Origin: DASYSA01 sp036003885
GTDB taxonomy: Bacteria; Acidobacteriota; Blastocatellia; UBA7656
Length of the DNA: 8,384 bases
Direction of reading: 5' to 3'
Assembly (NCBI GenBank): GCA_036003885.1
Contig: DASYSA010000069.1
Location: 1 to 8,384, forward strand
In this document: positions 1 through 7,070 of the stretch, piece by piece
Numbering within the stretch: the stretch's first letter is position 1
Layout of the letters: each line of letters begins with the position of its first letter
Program-made: the position numbers and the translations under genes
Notes under the pieces: generated by a model
Seen by the model: the letters and a program-made list of their open reading frames with translations, nothing else
Databases searched by the model: none
What the model was told of the DNA's origin: nothing

Positions 1-1997
1 TGTCTGAAACGCATGTCTTCTCGTCTAAATTCACGAATGAGCTGCGCCTGGCGTACAACCGCATTGCGCTTGCGTTCCCCAACGACCCTTCAAATCCGCT
101 GGGACTGACGTTGCCCGCCTTCGATCTGGGACAGGTGACGCCGGCGACTACGAATGTCGGCATCCAGACCAATCTGCCGCAGGGACGAATTGCGAACAAC
201 TACCAGATTCAGGACGCGGCGACTTATGTGCGAGGGAGCCACACCTGGCGCTTCGGGACAGAGTTGCTGCAGCAGCGGTCGCGGCAGTTCGCGCCGATCG
301 TCGAACGCGGTCTGCTGACCTATCGTAGCGGAGGAGGCTTCACGGACTTCGCAAACTTCGTCGATGACTTCGGCGGTTCGGGTGGAAGCGCGCGGCGCGA
401 CTTCGGGAGCCCCGCATACTACCCCGAGCTGTTCCGGCAGGCCTACTTTGGGCAGGATCGTTGGCGAGTTAACGAATCGCTCACGCTGACGCTGGGGGTT
501 CGATATGAGAACTTCGGTTTGCCGATCAACTCGATTAAGACGCCGGCCTTCACTGGGCTATTCAACATCGATCCAACCACCTTCGATGGCCCTTACAACA
601 AGCCCAACACAGTAAAAGGCGACAACAACAACTGGGCTCCCACTCTCGGTATTGCCTGGGCGCCCTCACACAAGGAAGGGTTACTCGGCAAACTGGTCGG
701 CGAGAAGCGCACCGTTATCCGAGCGGGTTATCAGATCGGGTACGACTCGTTTTTCAATAATATCGCTTCGAACGCGGCGACCAGTTCGCCTAACGTCGTT
801 GCCACGCTGGTGACCTCGACCGTCGCCGCCTCGACGCCGCGCGGACTCCCGAATCTATCCGCCTCGTTTCCTTTGACCCCGAAGCCGCTGTCTGCCCTCG
901 ACTCGCAGACTCTGGTCGTCGCTGGGCTGGTAAATCCCTACTACCAACGCTGGTCATTGGGAGTGCAGCGGGAGATCCAGGGCAACTGGATCATCGACGC
1001 GTCATACGTAGGCTCGAAGGGAAACAGTCTCTTCATCAACGAGGACCTGAATCCAGTTGTGCCCGCCGCTCTGCGGAGAATACCGGTGACGAACCCGCCG
1101 ATTCCCGCGGCCCGGCTCTCAACCCGGCTGGATGCTCTCCAGGGGTCGCGGCTGATTCGAACAAACGGCGGCAACTCCATCTATCACTCCGGACAGCTCA
1201 ATGCGACTCGGCGATTCTCGAATGGATTCACGTTGACCGCAGCCTACACCTATTCGAAACTGATCGACAACGGCAGCGAGGTTTTCGGCGTTGCTCAGAC
1301 TAACCTGCCTCAGCAGGCGGCGGTCCCTTCGATCTTTGGTGGCCAGCGAAGTGAACGTGGGCTTTCGTTCTTCGATCGCACCCATCGAGCCTCGTTCACC
1401 TACGTTTATGATCTTCCGTTCATGCGCGATCAGCACGGACTGCTGGGCCGCATCGCCGGAGGCTGGCAGGTATCGGGCGTAACCACGTTCGAGACCGGCG
1501 TGCCTCTAACGGTAGTCAACGGCCAGGATGCTGATGGTATCGGCGGCAACCTCGATCGCCCGGACTTCAACCCGGACGGGCAGAAGGGCGTTCGAGCTGT
1601 GCCGAACGCTTCGAGCCCAACCGGCTACGTTAACCCCGATGCCAACAACGCTCCGATCGATCCTAAGACGGCGCAGTTCGTTGGCATACTCGCGAACGCG
1701 GGACGAACAGGAAACCTGGGCCGCGACACCCTGCGGACGCCGGGAATCAACAACTTCAACGTCAACTTTCTAAAGCGGGTGTCCATCAACGAAGGATTGA
1801 AGGTCGAGTTCCGCACGGAGTTCTTCAACTTCTTCAATCACGCACAGCTGGGGACCCCGAGTGCCAGCGCATTTTCGCCTGCGCAACAAGGGATCTCGGC
1901 AAGCGTGTTCGGTTCACCGACGGGACGCTTTTTGAATCCGACCTTCGCGGACGGAGGAGGCCGAGTCGTGAGGTTCATGTTGAAGGTTGCGTTCTAG
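1..1997 (+). CDS. Oar-like TonB-dependent outer-membrane receptor, C-terminal part (5' truncated by window edge)
   Basis: The reading frame is open from base 3 to the TAG at 1995-1997, giving 664 visible residues. The TTG at 111 is internal, because the codons before it continue the same protein with barrel-like sequence (SKFTNELRLAYNR). Visible hallmarks of the Oar-like beta-barrel are the strand FGQDRWRVNESLTLTLGVRYE, the segment NPYYQRWSLGVQREI (from 933) followed by DASYVGSKG, the AYTYSK strand, the FDRTHRASFTYVYDLPF strand, and FFNFFNHAQLG (1821-1853). The protein ends in Phe after alternating hydrophobic residues (VVRFMLKVAF), the usual C-terminal signal for outer-membrane barrel assembly. 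Family members are around 1,000 residues or more, with a carboxypeptidase-like regulatory domain and a plug domain at the N-terminus; both would lie left of the window. The role is TonB-driven uptake or binding at the outer membrane; the substrate cannot be read from sequence. A terminator follows at 2060-2095. Confidence 0.93.
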   Translation, partial: SETHVFSSKFTNELRLAYNRIALAFPNDPSNPLGLTLPAFDLGQVTPATTNVGIQTNLPQGRIANNYQIQDAATYVRGSHTWRFGTELLQQRSRQFAPIVERGLLTYRSGGGFTDFANFVDDFGGSGGSARRDFGSPAYYPELFRQAYFGQDRWRVNESLTLTLGVRYENFGLPINSIKTPAFTGLFNIDPTTFDGPYNKPNTVKGDNNNWAPTLGIAWAPSHKEGLLGKLVGEKRTVIRAGYQIGYDSFFNNIASNAATSSPNVVATLVTSTVAASTPRGLPNLSASFPLTPKPLSALDSQTLVVAGLVNPYYQRWSLGVQREIQGNWIIDASYVGSKGNSLFINEDLNPVVPAALRRIPVTNPPIPAARLSTRLDALQGSRLIRTNGGNSIYHSGQLNATRRFSNGFTLTAAYTYSKLIDNGSEVFGVAQTNLPQQAAVPSIFGGQRSERGLSFFDRTHRASFTYVYDLPFMRDQHGLLGRIAGGWQVSGVTTFETGVPLTVVNGQDADGIGGNLDRPDFNPDGQKGVRAVPNASSPTGYVNPDANNAPIDPKTAQFVGILANAGRTGNLGRDTLRTPGINNFNVNFLKRVSINEGLKVEFRTEFFNFFNHAQLGTPSASAFSPAQQGISASVFGSPTGRFLNPTFADGGGRVVRFMLKVAF

Positions 1998-2014
1998 CGG
2001 GCGAAAGTCTTACC

Positions 2015-2056
2015 AAGCCGATGAGCTGTTAATTGCTGAAGTGCCCACATCGGCTT
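2015..2056 (+). other. Hairpin downstream of the receptor gene
   Basis: The arms AAGCCGATG (2015-2023) and CATCGGCTT (2048-2056) are perfectly complementary over 9 bp and enclose a 24-nt loop. The structure lies 17 nt after the receptor stop codon and just before the stronger terminator at 2060-2095. It may protect the 3' end of the receptor mRNA or assist termination. No T-run follows it, so it is not called a terminator on its own. Confidence 0.4.
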
Positions 2057-2059
2057 ACG

Positions 2060-2095
2060 AAGAGGCGCAGGGTCGAAAGATCCCGCGCCTCTTTC
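2060..2095 (+). terminator. Rho-independent-type terminator of the receptor gene
   Basis: The arms AAGAGGCGC (2060-2068) and GCGCCTCTT (2085-2093) pair perfectly over 9 bp. The stem continues inward through GGGTC and GATCCC (one bulged T) and is capped by a GAAA tetraloop at 2075-2078. The T-run after the stem is short (CTTTC). It lies about 60 nt after the receptor stop codon, where a terminator is expected. Confidence 0.72.
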
Positions 2096-2377
2096 GCTGC
2101 CTTGCTGCGATAACCAGAAGACGCATGCTTGCTTTTCATACGCCGTCGCGTACAGGCCCCCGGGCTGAGCGTACGGATTTCGCCCGCATACGCTTACCGA
2201 TGGCTCGCCAGACGCAAGTAATGCAGGTGCCCCATTGCGGCTCGTGTTTTGCTTGTATCCAGGCGACGGGTTGCACAGCCCGCTCGACGCGCAGGAACGG
2301 AGAGTGGATCGCTATGATGCTAATGGGTGTCGCGTCCGCTCACGGGCGAATATGTGCGAGTTTCAGTGCAGCCCCCA

Positions 2378-2412
2378 AAAGGACCGCCGTGGTTCAGACC
2401 CGGCGGTCCTTT
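2378..2412 (+). terminator. 12-bp terminator-like hairpin just ahead of the DUF5829-like start codon
   Basis: The arms AAAGGACCGCCG (2378-2389) and CGGCGGTCCTTT (2401-2412) are perfectly complementary over 12 bp with an 11-nt loop, and ATTT follows the 3' arm. This has the form of an intrinsic terminator. Its position is odd: it ends 8 nt before the likely ATG at 2421, so it would sit in that gene's 5' leader. It could be a transcription attenuator, the end of a short upstream RNA, or a structure controlling translation. The complementary strand also carries TTTT after its stem, so it could act in both directions. Confidence 0.6.
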
Positions 2413-2420
2413 ATTTCAAA

Positions 2421-3314
2421 ATGGTCAGAACCATGGTAGCCGGCGCAATGACTCTGCTACTCGGCAGTTTGGGCTTAGGCAAAATGACAGCGACTCTACC
2501 CTCTCCGATACCTCTGAATCATTGCTTGATTGTCCTCGACTCCGCCACCTACAAAGCTATCGAACAGGATTCATTCCTCCGAAGAGAATTCGCAATAACC
2601 GAGCAAAGAACAACCACTCGAACAGACATCTCTTATACCGGTCTCTACTTTTACGGCGCCAACACCTACTTCGAGTTCTTTGACGCTGCCAATCAATCCA
2701 TTGGAAGACTGGGCGATAGTGCGATTGCATTTGGCGTGGATAAGGTTGGTATGCTGGAGCCGATCAATACAGAACTGGCTTCTGAATTCTCGGTCGGACA
2801 AGTGATCACAAGAGGCTTCAGTGGAAAGCAGGTTCCGTGGTTTTACATGGCTCTGCCTAAGAGTTTTCCCCCGGATTCCGGCTTCAGAATCTGGATCATG
2901 GAATATCATCCTCGCTTTCTATCAGAGTGGAATCCTCAATCCGACAGCAAAGGCCCGGGGGTCAGTCGAAGACAGGTGCTACAACGCTATACCAGTGTGC
3001 TGAAGGACACGCCGCCAAAACCGTATCTGCACGATGTCGTAGCCCTGACCGTCGCCGTCAATGAACAAACCAAGAGTAGCTTGATCGATCTCGGTAAGCT
3101 GTTAGGTTATCGCCCGCATTTGGTGGGTACAACCACTGTACTGCAGGGACCTGATGTCGAACTGCGCCTTATCCATCAAACATCTCAAGCCCGAGGCATA
3201 CAAGAGATCAGAATGAGCGTTAACAGGAGACCGGACAAGCAGAGTGAGTTTCGTTTTGGAGCAAGATCTGTTCTGAGGTTTGAAACAGATGGTCTTGCAA
3301 CCTGGTCATTCTGA
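2421..3314 (+). CDS. DUF5829-like protein of unknown function, probably exported
   Basis: The chosen ATG gives 297 residues. Residues 1-20 read as an export signal: Arg3, then a hydrophobic run (VAGAMTLLLGSLGLG), with no lipobox Cys. The body opens with PLNHCLIVLDSATYKAI (residues 31-47), then a conserved-looking block around RTDISYTGLYFYGANTYFEFF (about 67-87) and AIAFGVD (101-107). From memory this pattern matches the DUF5829 family, whose opening resembles the first strand of glyoxalase/VOC-type folds; that assignment was not checked by a search. No catalytic role can be stated. No Shine-Dalgarno sequence precedes the ATG at 2421 or the in-frame ATG at 2433; a downstream ATG at 2484 would give a form without the signal. 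Base composition is unlike the neighbours: bases 2581-2640 are 26/60 G+C, against 42/60 in the receptor gene (1441-1500) and 41/60 in sbcD (7681-7740), which hints at a separate origin. It converges on the cyclase gene. Confidence 0.75.
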   Translation: MVRTMVAGAMTLLLGSLGLGKMTATLPSPIPLNHCLIVLDSATYKAIEQDSFLRREFAITEQRTTTRTDISYTGLYFYGANTYFEFFDAANQSIGRLGDSAIAFGVDKVGMLEPINTELASEFSVGQVITRGFSGKQVPWFYMALPKSFPPDSGFRIWIMEYHPRFLSEWNPQSDSKGPGVSRRQVLQRYTSVLKDTPPKPYLHDVVALTVAVNEQTKSSLIDLGKLLGYRPHLVGTTTVLQGPDVELRLIHQTSQARGIQEIRMSVNRRPDKQSEFRFGARSVLRFETDGLATWSF

Positions 3315-3319
3315 AACTT

Positions 3320-3406
3320 GTCACTCGTCACTCGTCATTTGTCATTTGCGGATGCGCGAATGGGTTCCGATCAGGAGCCAGTGACGAATGACAACTTACA
3401 AATGAC
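3320..3406. repeat. Inverted array of heptamer repeats in the convergent intergenic junction
   Basis: Four heptamers stand in tandem at 3320-3347: two copies of GTCACTC followed by two of GTCATTT. At 3379-3406 four heptamers of the same type lie in opposite orientation: CAGTGAC, GAATGAC, the divergent AACTTAC, and AAATGAC. Between them GGTTCC (3363-3368) and GGAGCC (3374-3379) form a small apical hairpin with loop GATCA. In RNA the mismatches between facing heptamers are largely G-U pairs, so a long stem could form. It starts 5 nt after the DUF5829-like stop codon and reaches to within 6 nt of the cyclase stop codon. It may act as a shared terminator or be a dispersed repeat family; the function is not shown. 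Confidence 0.7.
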
Positions 3407-3417
3407 AACTGTCATTT
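3400..3417. repeat. Perfect 7-bp inverted repeat overlapping the cyclase stop codon
   Basis: AAATGAC (3400-3406) and GTCATTT (3411-3417) are exact reverse complements separated by AACT. The left arm is the last heptamer of the neighbouring array. The right arm lies inside the end of the cyclase gene and includes its stop codon (3412-3414) and last Lys codon. Its position fits part of a 3'-end structure for the minus-strand transcript. Confidence 0.6.
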
Positions 3418-4206
3418 CGGCACCAATGCGACGATGCGGAGAGGGCCGCCGCTTCCGCCCTCGATCTTCATCGGCATTGCGACGACGAAAGCGCCGGTCA
3501 CCGGGATCCGGTCCAGGCTGGCTACATTCTCGAACGCCGGAATGTCTCTTCCCATCAGAATCCTGTGGCTCTCGAATAATTGTGATTGACCGTAATCAAT
3601 ACTCGGGGTGTCCAGGCCGATTGCGTTGATCTTTCGATTTTCAGTCAGCCATTTCGCGACTTCCGGAGCGAGTCCCGGAAAATGGAGTTCGGCGACACCC
3701 TCCGTTCCGAGCTTCTGGGTCCCGAGATACTTCAAACGGTCGGGCCAGTAGCGCGCCCATCCTGTCTGCAGCAACACGATCACGCCATCGGGAATCCTGG
3801 AGTGCTGAGACTCCCACGCTTCGAAGTCCGCCACGCGTACTTGATAGTCGCGATCGGCGTTCGCTTTAGCTGACACATCAATCTTGATGGCAGGGGCGAT
3901 GAGCCTCTCAAGCGGTATCTGGTCGACGCTGTTTCGACCCTCAGCGAAATGCACGGGCGCATCAATGTGAGTCCCACCGTGCTCGGCGGCGCAGAAACTG
4001 TAGGCGGAGTAGTAATAGCCCTTCTCCGTCATTCCCGCGGATACGGTCTGCAACTTGAATGGCTCGGCAGTGGGCCAGTACAGAGTATCGGATGAAAAGC
4101 CGTGCGAGAGGTCGATCCACTCGCCCGGAGGAAGAGCGGTTTGCTTCGTCGCACACCCGGCCATTGAGAGAAGAGCGAACATTGCGAAGAGCATCAGTTT
4201 GGGCAT
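3412..4206 (-). CDS. Cyclase-family (kynurenine formamidase-like) metal-dependent hydrolase, predicted lipoprotein
   Basis: This 264-residue protein belongs to the cyclase superfamily (Pfam Cyclase, relatives of KynB arylformamidase). The metal-site signature HGGTHIDAPVH is present at residues 76-86, giving His76, His80, Asp82 and His86 as likely ligands. The later family block GLDTPSID (197-204), His214, Glu226 and the closing GGSGGPLRIVA (250-260) are also intact. Members hydrolyse amide or lactone-type substrates using zinc or manganese; the substrate here is unknown. Residues 1-18 form a lipoprotein signal, with Lys3, a hydrophobic run, then MAGC with Cys18 as the lipidated residue, placing the enzyme outside the cytoplasm. 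The start at 4206 is preferred because it sits directly before that signal and has AAGAGG upstream; an in-frame GTG at 4245 would add 13 polar residues ahead of the signal. It lies 41 nt after sbcC in the same direction and may be co-transcribed, but a palindrome in the gap suggests its own control. Confidence 0.88.
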   Translation of the reverse strand: MPKLMLFAMFALLSMAGCATKQTALPPGEWIDLSHGFSSDTLYWPTAEPFKLQTVSAGMTEKGYYYSAYSFCAAEHGGTHIDAPVHFAEGRNSVDQIPLERLIAPAIKIDVSAKANADRDYQVRVADFEAWESQHSRIPDGVIVLLQTGWARYWPDRLKYLGTQKLGTEGVAELHFPGLAPEVAKWLTENRKINAIGLDTPSIDYGQSQLFESHRILMGRDIPAFENVASLDRIPVTGAFVVAMPMKIEGGSGGPLRIVALVPK

Positions 4207-4216
4207 TGACTGAGAA

Positions 4217-4222
4217 CCTCTT
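4217..4222 (-). promoter_or_regulatory. Ribosome binding site supporting the cyclase start at 4206
   Basis: On the minus strand AAGAGG lies 10 nt upstream of the ATG at 4206. Together with the lipoprotein signal starting at that ATG, it favours this start over the upstream GTG at 4245. Confidence 0.5.
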
Positions 4223-4230
4223 GAGTTTGG

Positions 4231-4248
4231 ATTGTGATTTGTCACAAT
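4231..4248. promoter_or_regulatory. 18-bp perfect palindrome in the sbcC-cyclase gap, operator-like
   Basis: ATTGTGA (4231-4237) and TCACAAT (4242-4248) are exact reverse complements separated by TTTG. It lies between sbcC and the cyclase start, sharing one base with the sbcC stop codon. The TGTGA/TCACA arms resemble sites of the CRP/FNR regulator family, but the spacer is 4 bp; classical CRP sites have 6 between these arms, while FNR-type sites have 4 between TTGAT and ATCAA. It could instead be an mRNA hairpin, though it is AT-rich with no T-run. No promoter boxes are clear nearby. Confidence 0.45.
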
Positions 4249-7070
4249 TACGAAACGTCGATTGTGCTTCCCCCAACCGACTTTCGTACGTGAATACGTG
4301 ACGGCATTCGCTCGGCCAGTTCCGGAATGTGAGAAACGATTCCTACCAGACGGTCCGCAGTGCTCAAGGTTTCCACCCCTTGCAATACGACGTCGAGCGT
4401 TTCGGAATCAAGCGTTCCGAAGCCTTCATCCAGAAACAATGACTCGAGCGCGAAGCGCGCGTGGCCGTGACTCAAGCCCGCGAGCCCCTCGGCGAGTGCC
4501 AGGGCAAGCGCGACCGATGCAAGAAACGTTTCGCCGCCACTCAGGGTCGTCACCGGCCGCGGCTCGTCGGCGTTCCAGTGGTCGATTATCAAGAAGTCGT
4601 CGCCTTCCGACGCAAAGGCGTAGCGTTCCGAGCTGAGGGTGTTGAGGTGTCGCGTGCCGTCGGCGGCAAGACGATGGAAAGCTTCCTGCTGAACGAAGGC
4701 AATGAATTGATTACTCTGCAGCGAGTGCGCGAGGGTCCTGGCTATTTCGCCTTCCTGCCGATGCTTTTCCATCTCTTCGCGAATCTCCTGGGCCCGCCTG
4801 ATTCTGGCGTGCAGGTCCTCGATTTGATGTTCGAATCTGGCGATGTCCCTGGTCACCCGGCCGCGCTCTGTCTGGATCCCCGACGCCCGAGTTTCGAGTT
4901 GCGCGGCTACGTCCACGTCTGCAGTGCTTGCGCCGATGTTCAGCTCGGCGAAGTCTGAAGCGAGCGCCGATTCGAGCTGGCTGGTCTTCTGAAACGCCTC
5001 TTCGCGGGTCTTCTCGAGTGCGGTTGCCTGGCCTCTCAACTGCTCGAGCTTTCTCACCGCGGCGGTTTGTTCGTCCTTTGATCGGGAGATGCTCGTGGCT
5101 GCCGCCTCCCTGGAACGCAGCAGAGCCTCTCTTTCGGTGCGCGCCCTTTCCTGCTCGTCCAGCCTGGCCTGTACGGCGAGAGCATCGGCGTGTTCGCCGA
5201 GTTGGAGACGAAGCTTCGCCGTCTCGTGCTTGAGTCTTGCAATCTCTGTCGACAAGCCGGCGATCTCTACCGTCAGGCTCTGGACCCTGTGTTGGTGTTC
5301 CTGAGCCGAGTTCAATGACCTGGCCTCTTCTTGTCGCAGCGACTCTAAACGCTGGTTGCGCTGCACCACGTCGTCCTGAAGCTTTTGCACCCTGTCTCGT
5401 AACTGGACCAGTTCCCGCTCGGTTTCGGGCCCAGGCGCAATGTCTATGACTTTGCTCAGCCGCGAACAAGCATCGCCGATCGATGCGTCCAGGTCTTCGA
5501 TCTGGTGTCGCCGGTCCTCCACTTGAGGCGTGAGCTGTGTCAATTCGCCCTCGATCGTGGACTTGTTCTTCACGAGTTCAGAGACCCGTTTCTCGCCCTG
5601 CTTGATCGAGTTCTTAGCTGTGTCAATCGACGGATGTTTTCGAGCTTTGGGTACGCGAGCGACGGACTGCTCGCAGACCGGGCATGGGTTGCCTTTCTCG
5701 AGCGTTCGCTTCAAATTCTCGGCCGAGTGTTGATGTTGCAATGCTTCAAGCTCCGACTTCGCCTGGGCGAGCTCTTGCTCCGCGACGCCGAGTTGCTCCT
5801 CAATGCCGTTAAGCTCCTCCACTCGGGCCCGAGTCCTGGCGAGCAACTCCTCGCGGCTTTGTTCGAGCTTCGATCTCTTCTGCTCATCCGCTATGCGACG
5901 AGTGTTGATATTGATTAGCTCCCTGAGCGCATCGGGGGAGCCGTGGTTGCGGAGGGCTGCATCGAGATTCTCGCGTAGCGAGTCGGCTTCAACCTGCGCG
6001 GCATCTCGTGCGAGCTTCGCCTCTACAAACAGGCGCTCTGCCTTTTTGAGCGCTTCTGTGAGGTCAGCCCTCTCTTTTTCCTTTCTCGCGACTGCGCTTG
6101 TGCGCTCGGCTACCTCTCTTTCCTGCTCCGCCAGCCGCTGCGAGCGCTGCAGGGTTGCGGCCAGCTCAACGTGGAGAGCGGCGTCGTACGCGTTTGACTG
6201 GATTCGAGCGTCGAGCTCCGAAATCTCTGTTTGGGTGCGCGCTATGAGCGCTTCGATTCCCAGGAGGCTCTCCTCTGCTTTCTTGATCTGCGGTTGTGCC
6301 CTTTTCAACTCCGCGACGGCGGTCGCAGCTTCGCTTCGACATTGTCTGAGCTGGAGGGCCTGCGGAATCGCCGCGCGGATTCGATTGAGGTGAAGGTCTA
6401 AAGGTTCGAGGCGCGGTTTCAACTGCTCGAGCTCCGATTCGAGCCTTGCGAGGGTTTCAGGAGTCGCCTCCGCGAAATCCTTCGCGAGTTGCCGCTCCCG
6501 CACCTCTGATTCGGTCTTGTGATCCCGGGCTTTTTCGTTCGCGCGAGTCATCATTCGACTGTAGACATCCAGCTCGAGGAGTTTGCTGAGTATCTTGCGC
6601 CGGTCGTCGGTCTCACCTTTGAGGAAGGCGTCGAACTCCCCCTGCGGCAGCACGACCGCCTTGGTGAAGCCCTTGTAGTCCAGGCCAATCGTCTGCTCGA
6701 TGAACTGCTCAGCGTCGCCTGCCCTGTCGCCCAGTGATACCCACCGATCTCCCTCGGTCACCTCGAGGCGCACCTCAGTCCGGCGAGGCTTTCGCTGCAG
6801 CTCGCGAGCGATGCGATAGCGAGTTGTCCCGCACGAGAACTCCAGGAGGACTGTCAGTCGATTCGCGCCCTGGCTTATTAGTTCCCGGACGGATCGGGAG
6901 CCGAGCCGGGGAGTGCGGCCATACAGCGCATAGATGATGGCATCTATGATAGAGGTCTTGCCGGCGCCGGTCGGCCCCGTGATCGCAAACAGGTCGAAGC
7001 TCGAAAAGTCGATCTCCACTTTCTGTCTGAAGCTCGTCAGGCCCTCAATCTGGAGTCTAATCGGACGCAT
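4248..7070 (-). CDS. sbcC: SbcC, ATPase subunit of the SbcCD (Rad50-Mre11 type) nuclease
   Basis: This 940-residue protein is an SMC-like ABC ATPase. The N-terminal half-domain has Walker A GPTGAGKT (residues 32-39) and the Q-loop LPQGEFD (Gln143). Long heptad-rich coiled coils follow (about 170-455 and 480-780), separated by the zinc hook CPVC (463-466), where two SbcC arms join by sharing a metal ion. The C-terminal half-domain has the ABC signature LSGGE (843-847), Walker B ending LFLDEGFG (878-885; Asp881, Glu882), the D-loop region GTLD, and His914 as switch histidine. All catalytic motifs are intact. With SbcD it cleaves DNA hairpins and trims protein-blocked double-strand ends in the cytoplasm. 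At 940 residues it is somewhat shorter than E. coli SbcC (1,048), the difference lying in the coiled coil. Its start overlaps the sbcD stop by 14 bp, indicating coupled translation, and a strong AGGAGG stands 6 nt upstream of the ATG. Confidence 0.97.
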   Translation of the reverse strand: MRPIRLQIEGLTSFRQKVEIDFSSFDLFAITGPTGAGKTSIIDAIIYALYGRTPRLGSRSVRELISQGANRLTVLLEFSCGTTRYRIARELQRKPRRTEVRLEVTEGDRWVSLGDRAGDAEQFIEQTIGLDYKGFTKAVVLPQGEFDAFLKGETDDRRKILSKLLELDVYSRMMTRANEKARDHKTESEVRERQLAKDFAEATPETLARLESELEQLKPRLEPLDLHLNRIRAAIPQALQLRQCRSEAATAVAELKRAQPQIKKAEESLLGIEALIARTQTEISELDARIQSNAYDAALHVELAATLQRSQRLAEQEREVAERTSAVARKEKERADLTEALKKAERLFVEAKLARDAAQVEADSLRENLDAALRNHGSPDALRELININTRRIADEQKRSKLEQSREELLARTRARVEELNGIEEQLGVAEQELAQAKSELEALQHQHSAENLKRTLEKGNPCPVCEQSVARVPKARKHPSIDTAKNSIKQGEKRVSELVKNKSTIEGELTQLTPQVEDRRHQIEDLDASIGDACSRLSKVIDIAPGPETERELVQLRDRVQKLQDDVVQRNQRLESLRQEEARSLNSAQEHQHRVQSLTVEIAGLSTEIARLKHETAKLRLQLGEHADALAVQARLDEQERARTEREALLRSREAAATSISRSKDEQTAAVRKLEQLRGQATALEKTREEAFQKTSQLESALASDFAELNIGASTADVDVAAQLETRASGIQTERGRVTRDIARFEHQIEDLHARIRRAQEIREEMEKHRQEGEIARTLAHSLQSNQFIAFVQQEAFHRLAADGTRHLNTLSSERYAFASEGDDFLIIDHWNADEPRPVTTLSGGETFLASVALALALAEGLAGLSHGHARFALESLFLDEGFGTLDSETLDVVLQGVETLSTADRLVGIVSHIPELAERMPSRIHVRKSVGGSTIDVS

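Larger units (their letters stand above)
1998..2420. other. Noncoding gap between the receptor gene and the DUF5829-like gene
   Basis: This 423-nt stretch holds no convincing gene. Open frames cross it, but their translations are rich in Arg, Ser and Cys with no recognisable motif. It contains a hairpin at 2015-2056, the receptor terminator at 2060-2095, a smaller bulged hairpin at 2169-2193, and a strong terminator-like hairpin at 2378-2412. A TATGAT hexamer at 2313-2318 resembles a -10 box, but I find no good -35 at the right spacing, so a promoter here is only a suggestion. A short frame beginning ATGATG at 2314, preceded by GGAGAG, runs 41 codons to a TAG at 2437-2439 and overlaps the next gene. 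It has no recognisable content and is not called as a gene. Confidence 0.6.

Noticed and set aside
2168..2196. Bulged hairpin starting GAGCGTA with a 2-nt 3'-side bulge, recalling group II intron domain V.
   Set aside because: The lower stem is only 5-7 bp, the upper stem only 3 bp, and the loop is 7 nt instead of a GNRA tetraloop. No intron-encoded protein or other intron domain is nearby.
2235..2420. Longer version of the DUF5829-like protein starting at the TTG at 2235.
   Set aside because: It would place 62 low-complexity-free but unrecognisable residues, encoded across the 2378-2412 hairpin, ahead of a clear export signal.
1987..2439. Open frame of 150 codons across the gap after the receptor gene.
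   Set aside because: It begins inside the end of the receptor gene, crosses two terminator hairpins and overlaps the next gene. Its translation is Arg/Ser/Cys-rich with no domain or signal.
3320..3406. CRISPR-like array.
   Set aside because: The units are 7 nt with no spacers and half of them are inverted; no cas genes are present.
4246..4260. Possible frameshift or broken end in sbcC next to the cyclase gene.
   Set aside because: SbcC ends normally after its last conserved motifs, and all ATPase signatures are in one uninterrupted frame.
4711..5469. Minus-strand frame of 252 codons inside sbcC.
   Set aside because: It lies in another frame of sbcC, whose motifs are intact throughout. The translation is dominated by Arg, Gly and Ala, as expected of a shadow in GC-rich DNA.
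5803..6393. Plus-strand frame of 196 codons rich in Ser and Ala, opposite sbcC.
   Set aside because: It is antisense to the SbcC coiled coil; the Ser/Ala/Arg bias comes from reading Glu/Leu/Ala-rich codons backwards.
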